NCBI GenBank assembly: GCA_046530785.1 | Contig: JBHEQT010000003.1 | Span: 62,001 to 126,000 of the forward strand | Source of the DNA: Arsenophonus sp046530785 | Lineage (GTDB): Bacteria > Pseudomonadota > Gammaproteobacteria > Enterobacterales > Enterobacteriaceae | Reading direction: 5' to 3' | DNA length: 64,000 nt | Part shown: positions 46,612-60,200 of the stretch, piece after piece | Position numbering within the stretch: the stretch's first letter is position 1 | Layout of the letters: each line of letters begins with the position of its first letter | The notes under the pieces: generated by a model | Databases searched by the model: none | What the model saw: only the letters and a program-made list of their open reading frames with translations | What the model was told of the DNA's origin: nothing | Position numbers and translations under genes: made by a program

Positions 46612-47400
46612 TCATTTAATACTAAATTTGACAGAAATAGGATTATGATCAGAAGATTTTGTTTTAATTACTTTTGTATCAATAAGAGTTAAATTACGAT
46701 AAAAAATATAATCTAATGGATAACCAAAAATTATAGTACGTTCATCAGTATTAAAATTTACTTCTTTCATTCGTAAACTACTCGTAAAATATTTAAGTGC
46801 ATTTATACGTTGTCGATTCCAAGTATTAAAATCTCCACCAAAAATTACTGGTCCGTGATGTTTTTTAATATGTTCTCCTATGTTATCTAACTGACGACTA
46901 TAAATATCTACACCAAAAGTAAAATTAATAGAATGAATATTAATAATCATTAAATTTTGGCCATCATGTAGCGGATAAACGGTAATTAAAGCTGATTTAG
47001 GTAAACGAAGTAACGGCTCTTTTTGTCTTAATGGATAACAATAAATTGGATGAGATCTTGCTAAAGTCATTACTCCAGAACTGTGTTGTGGAAAAATAAT
47101 TGCCGGTACTTGATCAGCAATTAAATGCTGAGATACGACAACTTCAATAAGTTGAGGTGAAGTTTGAGCTTCTTGTAATAAAATTATATGGTTAGCTATG
47201 ACTAATTTATTTAAAACTGAATAACAATTATGGCGTTGTTGCTTATAAATATTCCATGAAACAATTCTTAATTCGTTGTTTTCTGAGAATAAAGGTATCC
47301 CAATAGATAAATTATTATTAGGAATATATTCAGATAAAGATAAAATACGCTTTGCTGGTTGACCAGCAATATAACGAACAGAAAAATTTTTTTTTGCCAC
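46612..47400 (-). CDS. yafD: YafD, endonuclease/exonuclease/phosphatase family protein
   Basis: The 262-residue protein (E. coli YafD 266) has the EEP fold motifs in order: IVSWNIYKQQR (about 47-57), the metal glutamate in ILLQEAQTSPQL, VNIHSINFTFGVDIYSRQL, GGDFNTWNRQRINAL with catalytic Asp/Asn, and the final SDHNPISVKF histidine motif. The family includes metal-dependent nucleases and phosphodiesterases; the true substrate of YafD is not settled. The N terminus is the conserved VRYIAGQPAKRIL. Neighbours expected from E. coli (yafC, yafE, mltD) are not recognisable, so it survives alone. Confidence 0.93.
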   Translation of the reverse strand: MAKKNFSVRYIAGQPAKRILSLSEYIPNNNLSIGIPLFSENNELRIVSWNIYKQQRHNCYSVLNKLVIANHIILLQEAQTSPQLIEVVVSQHLIADQVPAIIFPQHSSGVMTLARSHPIYCYPLRQKEPLLRLPKSALITVYPLHDGQNLMIINIHSINFTFGVDIYSRQLDNIGEHIKKHHGPVIFGGDFNTWNRQRINALKYFTSSLRMKEVNFNTDERTIIFGYPLDYIFYRNLTLIDTKVIKTKSSDHNPISVKFSIK

Positions 47401-49215
47401 TATAAATGGCCCTTAAAGATCAAGTAGTTATTAACTTATTTAAGTAATTCATAGATGATAAATAAAATCTAGCATTTAGCTAATAAGCTGTATCTTAAAG
47501 TTGAATAAAAATAAAAAATTATAAAAATGTATTTATATCTTTACAAAATATAATTGGTAATTAATATCATCTTTATGATAGTTTCTAAAAACTGTTTTAA
47601 TATTATTTGCTCAGTTTAGATCTCAGACTTATTTACAAAGAACACGAAGATCAGTTGATATTCTGATCAAGTAAATTACTGCATCATCTGATTTATTTCG
47701 TTAGCAAATTTTATTAGTATTAAATTAATCCTCATTATACCTCTTTCTTTCATATTATAGGTATCTATATAGATTCAGTTGCCTCTAATATTTTAATATG
47801 ATTTGAATCATTCCTCTATTGAAAATTAGATGACAACTTTATAATATTATTAGCATCGATAAATTTGCTAAAATAGCAAACGTACTTTTCTATAACCCTA
47901 CTTTTTCTTTGTAGTAATCGAGTAGTCTAATAAAAACTTATAATTTTTAGCTTTCAATTTATTTATTTCATTTATTATATTTTAAACTAATTTAAAATAT
48001 ATACTCAGTTTTTGTTAATCATTTTAATAAAGTATTTTTCTTTTAAAAAGTCAATATTTAACATTATGTCCTACATTTTTATTATTTTTAAGATAACTTA
48101 ATGTTTTATTTCTAGTAAAACTAAAAAATATTTCATTGTATTTTATACAAATCAGATATTGATTAATAGTATCCATCCTTACACTACTATTAATCTTCTA
48201 TTTTTATCATTAACTACTAAATTAATTACTATTAATACCAAGAAAGTTAGTTATTTACTTATTCATTTTCTATATAGTTAAATATTTAGATTTCGAAATA
48301 TGATTAATTATGATTGAAATCATCAATAACTGACGAAATAAGATCTTTAAGAGTTATAATTAACAGCAACTATATTTATATGGATAAATTATCTTTTTTA
48401 GATAATTTAATTTTTGTTGCTTACCATTTTTATTCTATAAATATTCAATTTTAATAAAGATAAAAATTATTTTTTATTTAAATTTAATTCAATAATCTTG
48501 GAGTTGAATTATTTTAAAATTAATAATATAGAATAATTTTCTAAATTAATTATTTATTTTTTTAATATCCTTATCACTAAGGATCCTAATCTCTCTTTTC
48601 TGAAAGATTATTCTCCTTTATAAAGAAGAATAATGAAATTGTTATTATAACGCATAGAATGAGAAATCATTATAAATATAAAATAGTTGATTGCATTAAC
48701 TGATAAATTTACTTTTTAATTCATAACTTAATTTATTTCTTTCTATCTTTTTAATTGTTATTTTACTTCTATGAGTATATTGATAACAAAATTAAGGTGT
48801 GAGTAATCCATTAATAATATAAAGTATAAGTATAGGTATTTATTTTATTTCACAGTTAAGAAATTCTATTATTGATAAATTTAATTTTAAAAGTTTTCCA
48901 TGTTAAGAAAAATATCAAAAAGAAATTTTTATATTGATAAAGTTTCGTTTTTAACATTTATAAAAATTTTTAATAGTAAAAATTTTAGTTGATTTACATT
49001 TTCTCTATTTGTTGTTTAACTAAAACAACTGTCGATGATTCCACTCCCCTATATTAATATAAATATTAGATAAATTAGATCCATACTAAATGTTACTATT
49101 ATTGTATTAGATAATATCTGTATATATCTATAATTTAAAAGAGAAGTTTTTGTAGAAAAATGTATACAATAAAGTGTATTTTATTACTAAACTTAGAATA
49201 CTAATAATAGGGAAT

Positions 49216-49266
49216 TTAATGGAATTTAAAATTATTATAAATTTTAAATTCCATTAATAGTTTTTT
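49216..49266 (+). terminator. 18-bp perfect hairpin with T-tract
   Basis: Arms 49216-49233 and 49240-49257 match perfectly around a six-base loop and are followed after TAG by six T (49261-49266). It is the longest hairpin found and looks like a + strand terminator, yet no gene lies within several kilobases upstream on that strand. Confidence 0.65.
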
Positions 49267-52200
49267 ATCTTCCATTAAAAGATTCAGAGAGAGATATTTT
49301 AATGATAAGTTTTATTTTTTTGTAGATTTGAAATTGATTTCTTAATTGCATAACTGATCTAAATTCACTATTTATTAGAAAATAAAGTAATAAACAAATT
49401 AGTTATAATCTTAAAATTCAATCTATGATATATTATGATCGTCAGGCTGGAGATTCTCATATGACTTTTATATAAGTTTCTTAATGAAGGAGTTCAATAT
49501 TATTGAAAACATTTAATACGAAAAGAGTCAATCTTTATTTATTTAATTTGAATAAAATGAATATATTCAACTTAGTCGGTAATTTATATTTATAATTATT
49601 ATAAAAAACAAAATGTTAAATTTTTACAATAGTATTCGTTTATATAGTCTATAAATTTTCATATGTTTTTATTAAGTGAAACCAATAGTCAATTAGATTA
49701 TCAAATATTTTAAAAATTAACTAATATTGAGAATTATATTTTTAATTAGAAGTAATTATGGATAAATTTAACTATCAGTATTTAAATACTGTGAAATCAA
49801 TTTTCAACTTATAATAATATTTTAAATTCCATCTAATTTCCTTATTAAGAGAGTAATTTTTAATATTTTTAATTATTTTACTGATTAAAATAATATTACT
49901 TAATTAAGAATTTTATTGATTGTGACTTTTGGATTATTTTTTATTATTTGATGAACATCATGAAAAAAATAAAATATTAATTTCGATAAAGATTACTAAA
50001 TATACTAGTATAAATATTTATTTCTTTGTTGTCAATTTTTTATAATCATTAAATTTTTGCATAATGATTAATATAAAGAAAAATCTGAAAAATTTTCTTT
50101 ATTTCTCATATATATAAGAAATATTATTATTAATAATAAAAATAATTATTTAATTCCTTAATTTATTAATTAACTTTTATTTTTTTTGATTAAACTCTAA
50201 AATAAAATAGTAAACTTATTTAATTATAATACATATTTTATTTTATCTTTTTATATTGGATATGATCAATCATAAATCAATTATTTTTTTGATATAAAAT
50301 ATTTATAGAGCTTTTTGATAAATTTTTACAAAAAATTAACTTTTATATATTATCACCATAAAATTTTCTTTTATTATTACTTTTATCGTATACTGGGGAT
50401 ATGTTGATGAACTAAAAAATGTTACACGAATACAATGCAACCAAATTTAAATTATAAATTATACAACAAATTCCAATAGATTGTTCATAATTTTAATTTA
50501 TTAAATAAAAAAACTTTATTCCTAATGATAAAAGGTAATCCTTGAGTACTTTAATTAATTATTTTAGTTAAATAGATGATATTTTTATCAGGATGCAAAA
50601 ATTAACTAATAACTTAAAATTAACTGGAATAGATTATTATTTTGTAAAATAATTATTGATAATCTTAGTATTTTAATATTGAGAATTTTAGTTCTATTAA
50701 TGTTATTTTAATAATTTCATTAAAATAATAATCATTTTAAATAATCTATTTTATATTAAAACTATTTCTTTAATAATAAAAGAAAATTTGAATTTTTTAT
50801 GTTGATAAATTAGCTTTTGTTTAATTGATAGTTAATTAAAATTATAAATTGTAAAAATACTTTTCTTTTAATAAAAAATTTTTTTATTTTATATGAAAGA
50901 TCTTAATAGAAGACAGTAAGATTGATTTTCAGATCTATTATCCTAAATCATAATAATGATTATATTATAATGAAGTAAAAACAAGGATTCTTAATTATAT
51001 TTTTATTATTTACAATATAAAAATTTTTAATAAATAATGATAAGGAATAGTATATAAGTTTTTAGAATAATAAAATTATTGTAAAATGTAATACAGAAGA
51101 AGAAAACAATTAACTAGGATAATTAATTAAAGTTTTTAGAATTTTTATATAAGTCATAAGATATGAGTAGTGATATAATTGTTAATTAATAAAATAATGA
51201 GCTCAAAATCAAAAATAGCAAACAAGGATTATATCATTTATGGAAAAGATTTTTAGTAATATATAGGTTAAAATCTAATCTAATAAAATTAGTAATTTTA
51301 CTTTCTTTAATAGAAAAATGGAATTTTAATAAAAATTAAGAATTAATATTTAATTATTATTAATTATTAAAAACTGATCACTAGGTTTAGTTGATTAAAT
51401 CCTTTATTTTTTTAATTTTTAAAAATAACATTATAAGTAGTACAAATTGTTTGTATAGCTCTTCTAAAGAAGTTATGTAATTATTTAAAAGTTTTTAATG
51501 AATTTACTTTAAAAAAATGACATTTACATTTTATTTTTTATAATTTATATTATATATATAGATAAAGCTTATCACATATCTAATATACAACATATAATAG
51601 AGATATTAAATAATTTGATATCAAGTATTTTTACTGTTAAATTATTTTAAAATAAATAGTAACTCTATTTACATTATAAAAAAAATATAATTTCAATGAA
51701 AGATTTATTTATAAAATAATAAATGTATTTATACTCCTAAAAATCAGGAGTGGATAAAGATTTATAATAATAGAGATAAATTATAAATTTAATTTTGTTT
51801 TTAACTTCTTTAATATATTTATTAAACATTAAAATTTTCTTCTATCAATCTAATTGATTTTTTGTTCTTTCTGTATGTATAATCTATAATTAAATAAAAA
51901 ATTATTATTTTAATGAAAATTTCAGCTTTCTTGAGAAGTCTTATATAATAGTTTTTTTTGCGTTGTATATTATTCAACTATTAGTAATCTTAGTTTTAAT
52001 TAAATTGATTGAAAATTTTATAATTAAAAATTAATTTTTTAGTGAATTTCGTTTCTTATAATTAATTATCATGATTTTGATCTTATTGATAAACAATTTC
52101 ATGCATCTAATATTTACTAGAAAAAATCTTAATTTTAATTTATAAAAGTAAGTATCTAGAATTTACTAGAAAGAATGTTTATTAAAAATAAAAACAAACC

Positions 52201-52339
52201 AACAGATGAGATCAATAAAAATTTGTTTCCGTTCAACTATTATAAAAATAAGATATAAATAATAATTTTAAATTTTTATTATTTAATTCAATTAAATATG
52301 AAATTATATTAAATAGTCATATTAATTTTTAATCTTGTA

Positions 52340-52374
52340 AATTTCATATATCAATAATATTGATATATGAAATT
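52340..52374. repeat. 16-bp perfect inverted repeat
   Basis: Arms 52340-52355 and 52359-52374 match perfectly around AAT. No T-tract adjoins. It lies in gene-less DNA. Confidence 0.45.
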
Positions 52375-54466
52375 AAATGTAATATAGTATATCATTAAAC
52401 TCTGTAATTAATCTAAACTAAGAGTTAGTTACTTAATTAGTAGAATATATGTAATAAATTTATATAGAAAAATAAGTAAGAATTACTTTTTAGTTGTTTA
52501 AAGAAACATTTAAAAATTTATTATATATATTAATAAAAATATTTATTCTTGAGTAAATTTATTTACTAATATTTTTATATCAAATAACAATAGTATTGTT
52601 TTTACATTTAAGAGTTTAACAAAATCGAATGATTTTATTTATTGATGTTTTATTTTATGTATTTAAATAAACTTCTAATTTAACAATGGATTTTATAATT
52701 TTCATTTTTTCTGAAATCAGTGATGATAAAATCTTTCATATTTATTTATTAACAATTTACTTGTATAATTATTATTAATTATAATTAAAAAATTGAATTC
52801 TCTATACATCTCTATAGATTATAAAATGCTATTTTAAAATTTTTACATTAATTTATATTTTATAGAAAATTAATGCAAATATATACAAGGTTTGTGATAA
52901 AATAAATTTTATGAATGAAATAAAATTAATTACTCAGTATATCTAGTTTTATAGCTGATAATATTAAAATATTTATAATTTATTTTTAATTATTATATTT
53001 TTCTTTATAAAATGAATGGATATTAGATTTAAATCTTTATTTAAAGACCTCTTTAATGAGGTGATGTGGTGTTTGTCTATAACAAAATATTTTTTATATT
53101 TAAAATAAATAATTGATTTTATAGTAAATATTAATAATGTTCTTATTTATATTGAACCTTACTGGTGTTACTAACATGCTGTAACACTCACTTCTGGAGA
53201 ATAATTATCTAAATCTATCTAAAAATAATTATTAGGAACCGAGAGTATTAAGTAAAAATAAATATTTTAAGATTAATTGATTAAATGTTTTCATCGAATA
53301 AATTTTCATATTAATTTAATTATAAGAAAGAATAATATTACTTTGAATTATTATTCATTCTATTTAAAATTTAGAGTTTTATAACTCTTTATATAAAAAG
53401 TTCCAATCAATATATTAAAAGTAAATATTACTTATAAAAGAATTGAATATATTTCATTAAAAATTTTGTTTATTACTATTATTTATTGTTAATAAATTTT
53501 ATTTAAAAATTAATTTCATAAGAAAACATGATGAAAAAATCATTTCACAGTATTTCATGCTATAAATAAATAAAATGATATATAACGGTGCTAATGGAAA
53601 ATAATTTGCTTATTAATTTTTATATTAATATTAATAAATAAAAGAATAAATTTTTGTATTAACTGGAATATTGTGTTATTGAGTATTCAGTAAAATTATA
53701 ACGAATATTTCATGATTGATTAGATCGAATAATTTAAAACTTTCTAATCATTATTTCATTCTATCTATAATAGAATAATTAAGTTAAATTATGTAAATAA
53801 TAGAGTAATTTTTTATTTTTATATTTAATTACATAATATATATTCTGCTTATTTATTTTAATATATAAAGAATTTTAATTCTCATTTAAATTAAATTCTT
53901 TTTATTATTATAGTTAATATATAATTATTCATATGAATAATTATCAAAAAAGATATAATAGATTAAGATATTAAATTAATATATTTAATTTTATTAAATA
54001 TAAATATCATAATTAATATTTAACCTAATTCTCTGATACTATTTTATCATTACTATTTTTGCTATAAAAATTTTATAATAGAATATTAGGAATATCCTAA
54101 AAATTTAATCATAATCTCTTTTAATAATTAATATATTAAATCTACATTTATATTTAGTTTAGTAGTATCATTACCAATATATTGCAATGATATTGCATAT
54201 GTTTATATTATTTTATAATAATATATAATTAATAAGTTTTATCTTTTGCTTTTAATTAATATTGTTATAAATAACAAATCTAAATTATAATAATAAAATT
54301 ATATAATGAATTTTAATAAAATCATTTTTTTTAAATAGTTAAATATTTAAATATCATAAATATCTTTTCTTATATTTAAAGTATATAAATTTATTTAAAT
54401 AGCATTAGTTAAGTAGTTTTATTTTCATTATTCTATTTGGTTAATATTAATTATCAGATAACATCT

Positions 54467-54488
54467 GATACAATTGATCAATTGTATC
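54467..54488. repeat. 22-bp perfect palindrome
   Basis: GATACAATTGA and its exact reverse complement abut without spacer, giving an operator-like symmetric site. It lies about 1 kb beyond the 3' end of ydiK in gene-less DNA. Confidence 0.4.
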
Positions 54489-55459
54489 TTAATAATAGTT
54501 ATTATAAGCTTTTAACTTAATAGATACTTTTTATTAATGGTATCCAACTATTATTGTTAATAAGTATTTTATACTTAAAGAAATTTAATTAATTTATCTA
54601 ATTATTTTTTTAAAAATATAAAATAAAATCAATGATGATTATTATTTTATATAATTATTAATTAATATTCATTTTTAAACAAAAAGTGATAAATTAAAAT
54701 AATAAATAATTACTCATGTAGTCTCTTTAGAGACACTTTCTTAAAAAATTCTGATTTTTATCTAATATTAGGACGATCAGTTATCATAATTTATTTATAA
54801 TTTTTTGTTAAAATATAAATTATCAAAATAGAATAAAATATTTGTTATAACCAATTAGTATTTTAATTTAAATTATTTTAATTATTTACTGTTAATTTTA
54901 GATTATTTATATATTTTGGGAATAAAATCTATAGAATAATTTAATTTCAAATCAAATTATAAATGAATAAATTGTAGATCTGATCATGATATAATATCGA
55001 AAATATATTTATATTATATATTCAATATATTAGTGAATCAGTAAAATTCATATTTTATATGTAAATTTTCTTTATCTTATAATAAATAATAATATTCATT
55101 ATAAATAAAATATATTTTTATATTTAGGTTTAAATAAAATCTTTCCATTAGTTAACAGGAAATTATATATACAGATAATAATATTTTTAAAATTTTAATA
55201 TTTATTTATTGAATCTTAAATGATTCTAGAAAAAAATTATTTATAACTTTATAAATTTATATAATTATAGTAAAAATTATTATAAGGTTTTAAAAACCAT
55301 ATTTACTAATATAAGTAATATATATCTATCATTTAATATTTTATTGTTAAAATAAATAAATGTTATTTATAATAATATTTATTTATTTAAAATTTAAAAA
55401 ATATTTAAAATAATTTAATTATAATAGATTAATAAAATATTAATTAAGGATTATTTTTT

Positions 55460-56554
55460 TTATATATTATTTTTTGTTAAATCATCTAAATTATTAGATG
55501 GTTTGGAGACTTCATTCACCCAAGTTGTTAGTAAATTATGTGAAACAGCTAAAACTACTGGGCCAATAAAAAGACCAATTACGCCAAATGATAAAATTCC
55601 ACCAATAACCCCAATCAAAATAAGTATCATTGATAAATTCGCACCTATTTTTATTAAAAATGGACGTAGGATACTATCCATTGTTGCAACAATTATACTC
55701 CATATAATCAGAATTATTCCCCAACTGGTATTTCCTGACCAAAATAACCATATTATAGATGGTATCATAATCAATAATGGGCCAAGCTGAGCGACACAAC
55801 ATGTAAAGATAAGAATTGTTAATATTGCAGCATAAGGAATGTTTGCTAAAGTTAGACCAATACCACAAGTAATCGCTTGTATCAATGCAGTTATAACTAC
55901 ACCCAACGCAACGGCACGAATCGATTGGCCAGCAAGTAAAATAGCAACATCACCCCGTGTACCTGCTAAACGAATAGCAAAATGTCGAATACTTAATATA
56001 ACAGTTTCTCCTTTTAGATAAAGACATCCACTAAATAATAACATTACAACAAGATGAAAAATAAAACGCCCAGCATTAATGGCTTGTTCTAATATCCAAC
56101 TAGTTGCTTCTCCAACATAAGGTTGTAACTTTAATATTAAGGTATTACCGCTATTAGCTATTAATGTATTCCAACTGAAAAATAGTTTATTACCTATAAA
56201 TGGTAGATTCTTTAACCATAGTAACTCAGATGATCTAATTTCAGCGGGAGATTTTGCCCATTCAATTAATGGACCACTATTTTGTATAATGCTACCAATT
56301 AATATTGCAAAAGGAATAACAAAGACTAATACTATTAATAGTGTCATTATTATACTTGCTAACCATTTTTTATTCCATAATTTAGTTTCAATTTTTTTAA
56401 ATAATGGCCAAGTTGCAATAACCACCATACCTGCCCAGAGAAAACCAAGTATGAAAGGTTTTAATACCCAAGTACATGCTATTATCATTAATAAAATAGC
56501 AATTATGCTAAAAACAAATTTTGGTAGATCATTATGAGGTTGAGATTTTTCCAT
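55460..56554 (-). CDS. ydiK: YdiK, AI-2E/PerM family membrane protein
   Basis: The 364-residue protein (E. coli YdiK about 370) has about eight hydrophobic segments in the pattern of the AI-2E exporter family: paired helices at the N terminus (about 11-50), an amphipathic middle, and a C-terminal bundle with DSILRPFLIKIGANLSMILI and GVIGLFIGPVVLAVSH, the family signature. The specific function of YdiK is not established. It is divergent from the dead ydiJ and the suf genes, which is the E. coli arrangement inverted. Confidence 0.93.
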   Translation of the reverse strand: MEKSQPHNDLPKFVFSIIAILLMIIACTWVLKPFILGFLWAGMVVIATWPLFKKIETKLWNKKWLASIIMTLLIVLVFVIPFAILIGSIIQNSGPLIEWAKSPAEIRSSELLWLKNLPFIGNKLFFSWNTLIANSGNTLILKLQPYVGEATSWILEQAINAGRFIFHLVVMLLFSGCLYLKGETVILSIRHFAIRLAGTRGDVAILLAGQSIRAVALGVVITALIQAITCGIGLTLANIPYAAILTILIFTCCVAQLGPLLIMIPSIIWLFWSGNTSWGIILIIWSIIVATMDSILRPFLIKIGANLSMILILIGVIGGILSFGVIGLFIGPVVLAVSHNLLTTWVNEVSKPSNNLDDLTKNNI

Positions 56555-57144
56555 ATATATTAATCCTGATTATAAAATGAGGAGAAAGATGGCTATTATC
56601 GATAGCCTATTACATAAGTAATCATTCTGTTTTTAACTAATAAATAATGGGTAATAATCAAAACTTTATTATTTATAAAATATTAATTTCTAAAATATAT
56701 CTAATATTAATTTTCAATTAAAATTGTAACATAAATTTCAAAATAAACTCTAATTAAAAAAGATTCAGGATTAGTGGTTTCCCAGATTATTATAGAATAC
56801 TTTGATTAAATCAATTAAGAGATAATAAAGTATTTAAATACATTATAAAGAGGAAAGGTTTTAGTGGTGATTAAACTATCAATTATATTGAAACATTTTT
56901 TCAATGGAAAAAGATAATACTAGCTAGAATTTTATTCTTATAAACTGCTCTCTATCTATGTTGTAGTAATATTTTTATTATTTTATAATGGGTTTCATTA
57001 ATGAATTATTTCAGTCACTAATTTTTTAATCTCTTTGAGAAGGAAGATAGAAATTAATGAATTATGGTTTGACTAAAATTATTTTGATTTTCTTTTCTAA
57101 AATGCTATATAGAAAATATTACCAAAAAATAAGTTATAAGTTAT
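56555..57144. other. Spacer between ydiK and the ydiJ remnant
   Basis: About 590 bases with no gene. It should hold the divergent promoters, but none can be told from the AT-rich background. Confidence 0.4.
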
Positions 57145-60100
57145 ATGCTACCGAAATTAAAAGATCAACTTAATCAATTTTTTCACCTTACTGTTACTTT
57201 ATTTAATTATAAATTAATAAAGGATACTTTTAGTAAGTATGACCAATACTGGATACATCGGTATTGATTTTTAATCGATACTAAAGAATCAATTTCTCTC
57301 TATTTACAGTAAAGTAAATCTCTTCTTCCTGCAAAGAAAGAAGAGATAATATCTTATGTTTGTTTAGTTGATAGATATAATTTTACAAACAGTTAATTTC
57401 ATTCTGAATATTTTAGGATTTATAAATATGTCGGTCAATACTGATAGATAATTTTAGAAATTGATATAATTAAATTATTTTAATAGTTATTGATTTGGTT
57501 TTATATTTTTGATATTATCTGATTAAATTTAGTTTATGTTGAAGTTTAATCAACTTAAAATTAAGAAGAAATATTATCGATTATTACCGAATTTAAACTA
57601 AATATTATCCCACTTATTTAAAGTAAAACGATTGATTAATTTATAATACAACTTATTTTATTTATTTTTATGCAAAAAATTATTTATATAATCACTTAAA
57701 TTATTACAAATTGAAAGGTGAAAACTCTATAAACTTCTATTTTAAAACTCATCAAGATATTATCTTTGATTTAATGAAGGTAATTAGTTAGCTTATATAT
57801 TAAGCTTAATCAATATCAAATAGTTTAATATTCAGTAGAAAATAATAAAGAAAATTTAATTAATAATTAACTAGTTTCTAATCAAACTTAAACAAGTTAA
57901 TTTAACGGAGTGGAATAATTTTAAAATCTTCGTTATTATTTATTTTTACTAATTTTTAAAATATTAAATTGACCTATAAAATAAAAAGAAATGATCTGTT
58001 TATTAAAATTAAAGATTGATATAGTATATTGAATAATACTTTCATATATTTCCAGTATAAAAGTATTTAGTTAAATTTAAATTTTTAAATTTTGTGTATT
58101 TTTTAGAGAAAAAATACTTTTATTTAAATCATTTTCATGACATTTAATGTAAGGAATTACATATTCTCCTTGTGATAAGTATATCTAAATCCCTACTAAA
58201 AATAGGGATTAGTAAAAAATTTATTATTAAGGTTACTTAATTTACTTAACTAAAAGAATTATTCTTCTGGTAAAGTAAAGGAATTTCTATCTATCATTAT
58301 AAAATTTTTTGATAAAATTTTAATAAATATTCCTATTAAAATGAGTAATCTATCTTGATCTATTCATTAATTAAATTTAGAAATATATTCAGTTATTACA
58401 TATAGAGATTATGTTTAATTCTATAGATTTTATTAAAAGAAAAACTTATAATTAAACTAATTCCAAAATTAATTTAAACTTCAACTTTGAGAAATCTCCT
58501 ACATAGTAATACGATTATAAAATATTTTTATATTTTAATTTTAAGGTTAATACTGAAAATGCATACCTTCAATAAAAATTTCTCAACAATTCTATTTATT
58601 TATATAAAAGAAATTTTAATATAAGAGAGAGATTACAAGATTATTTTCTTAAGAAAAACATAAATTGAAATTACTTAAAAAAGTATATAAATAATTATAA
58701 ATTTATTAGGATTGAAAAATAATAAGTCTACAACTCACTTTATAAATTAAGTGTAAAAAATTTGATTTTTATTAAGTAGAAAAAGAGATAAAATTTTTCC
58801 TTATATATAGTTTCTCTACCTTCCCCACAATCCAATATTAGTTAAATTCATACTTCTTACTTTGAAGGCACTACTACTACATCTCTCTATTAATAATAAT
58901 TAATTATAAATGATTTGTGAATATCTTTTTCTCAAATTGAATTTATTTTTCTGTTAATGGAAAAATTGTTTTTAATATTTAATTTTATGTTATAGAAAAA
59001 TTAGATATAAACTCTTTTAAAGAAAAGGTTATTTAGACTAACAGATTTTATACTGTATCAATCTAACAACCTATTTATAATAACAATTGATTAATTATGA
59101 AAAATACTATTCCATTATTGGTTTAATTCAAAAATTATAATTGAACTGGAATTCAAATAATTATTTTATTATTCAAGGATCCATTTTATCAATTTACTCT
59201 ATGATAGTAAAGTACTTTCTGGTTTTATCCATTTAAGTAAATATTAATTGATAGACTAATTCTAATCCTGTTGTCATTTTATTAAATGAAAAGAGTTATA
59301 AATTAAGAGGAATATTTAATTCATCTCTCCAAAATAAACTAAGATAGTAAGTTTTATAGTTTAAGTTAAATTATTAATTCCTTATAATTAGTATTAATTC
59401 CCAGTCAGATTGTTTTTTACAATAAATATACTAAATATTCAAGTAATAAATTCTTTTATTTTCTGTTAAATTAGTTAATAAAGATATGATAACGATAATC
59501 ACAGCACTAAATTAACATCAAAGTAAATAAACTAAAATAGTAATTATTTATAGAGAAAATTTTCTATATAGAAACAATATTCAATATTATCTAATATTGT
59601 TTCTAACAACAAAATTTGTTCAGGTTACTTTAAAATTTTATTAGATGAATGTACCATATGTTTGTGTTTATAATAATGGTAGAAAATTATCTTTATAAAA
59701 TAAAAACGTTTGTAACCTTCAAAATAAAACTATTTCATTTTTTGGAAAAAGATTTCTAAATCACCTTTGTTATAGTACTAAATTATTTATTCCGTTCATT
59801 AGAGTTTAAAGTTAAGTATTTTTAAAAAAATATTCATTAAAGATATTTTTTTTAATTTAATTATATTTTTCAAATATTTTACTTTCTAGTTTTAAGAAAA
59901 AATAAGACACTGTTTTAGAAGAAGTTTTTTTAAGGTGTTACTTGATATAATTTTTTTTACTAATTCTTAATATTTCGGTACTTTAAATTTAAATATAAGT
60001 ATCTCTGTAATTCAATTTTATCGATGTATAAAAAGTAATCATCTTTTTTGTATTCGATGATTTAATAAATTTATTTTTTGATACAATTAATTAGGTTATA

Positions 60101-60200
60101 GATCTTATATAAGGATAGTTAAAATTCTTTAGAAATCAATTTTTAAGATTTTCTTTTTTTTAATCCTAAAATGATCAATATTAATTTGCTCTTTCATTTT
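57145..60200 (+). pseudogene. ydiJ: Remnant of ydiJ (large FAD/Fe-S oxidoreductase)
   Basis: The segment lies where enterobacteria have ydiJ, divergent from ydiK and upstream of suf. It begins MLPKLKDQLNQFF, continues FSKYDQYW, TKESISLYLQ and LLPAKKEEIISYV (about 57145-57350), echoing E. coli YdiJ ADRLTMSTDNSIYQLLP and FPRSTADVALIA. GFINMSVNTDR followed by ILEID (about 57417-57465) matches GIIVDMSRHMNRIIEIN. Stops and shifts interrupt every piece. Only the N-terminal quarter was matched; the 3' limit is estimated from the 1018-residue family length. Confidence 0.6.

Larger units (their letters stand above)
47401..55459. other. Eight kilobases of gene-less, highly eroded DNA
   Basis: This is the largest gap. 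I recognised no intact gene, RNA gene or gene fragment. It contains three strong palindromes or hairpins (49216-49263, 52340-52374, 54467-54488), listed separately. A GC-richer patch with short inverted repeats lies at 53045-53200. The last 1.6 kb (53800-55450) is among the most AT-rich DNA of the window. Confidence 0.6.

Noticed and set aside
55503..56537. Several open frames overlapping ydiK on the opposite strand or in another frame
   Set aside because: They are shadows of the conserved ydiK reading frame and carry no independent motifs.
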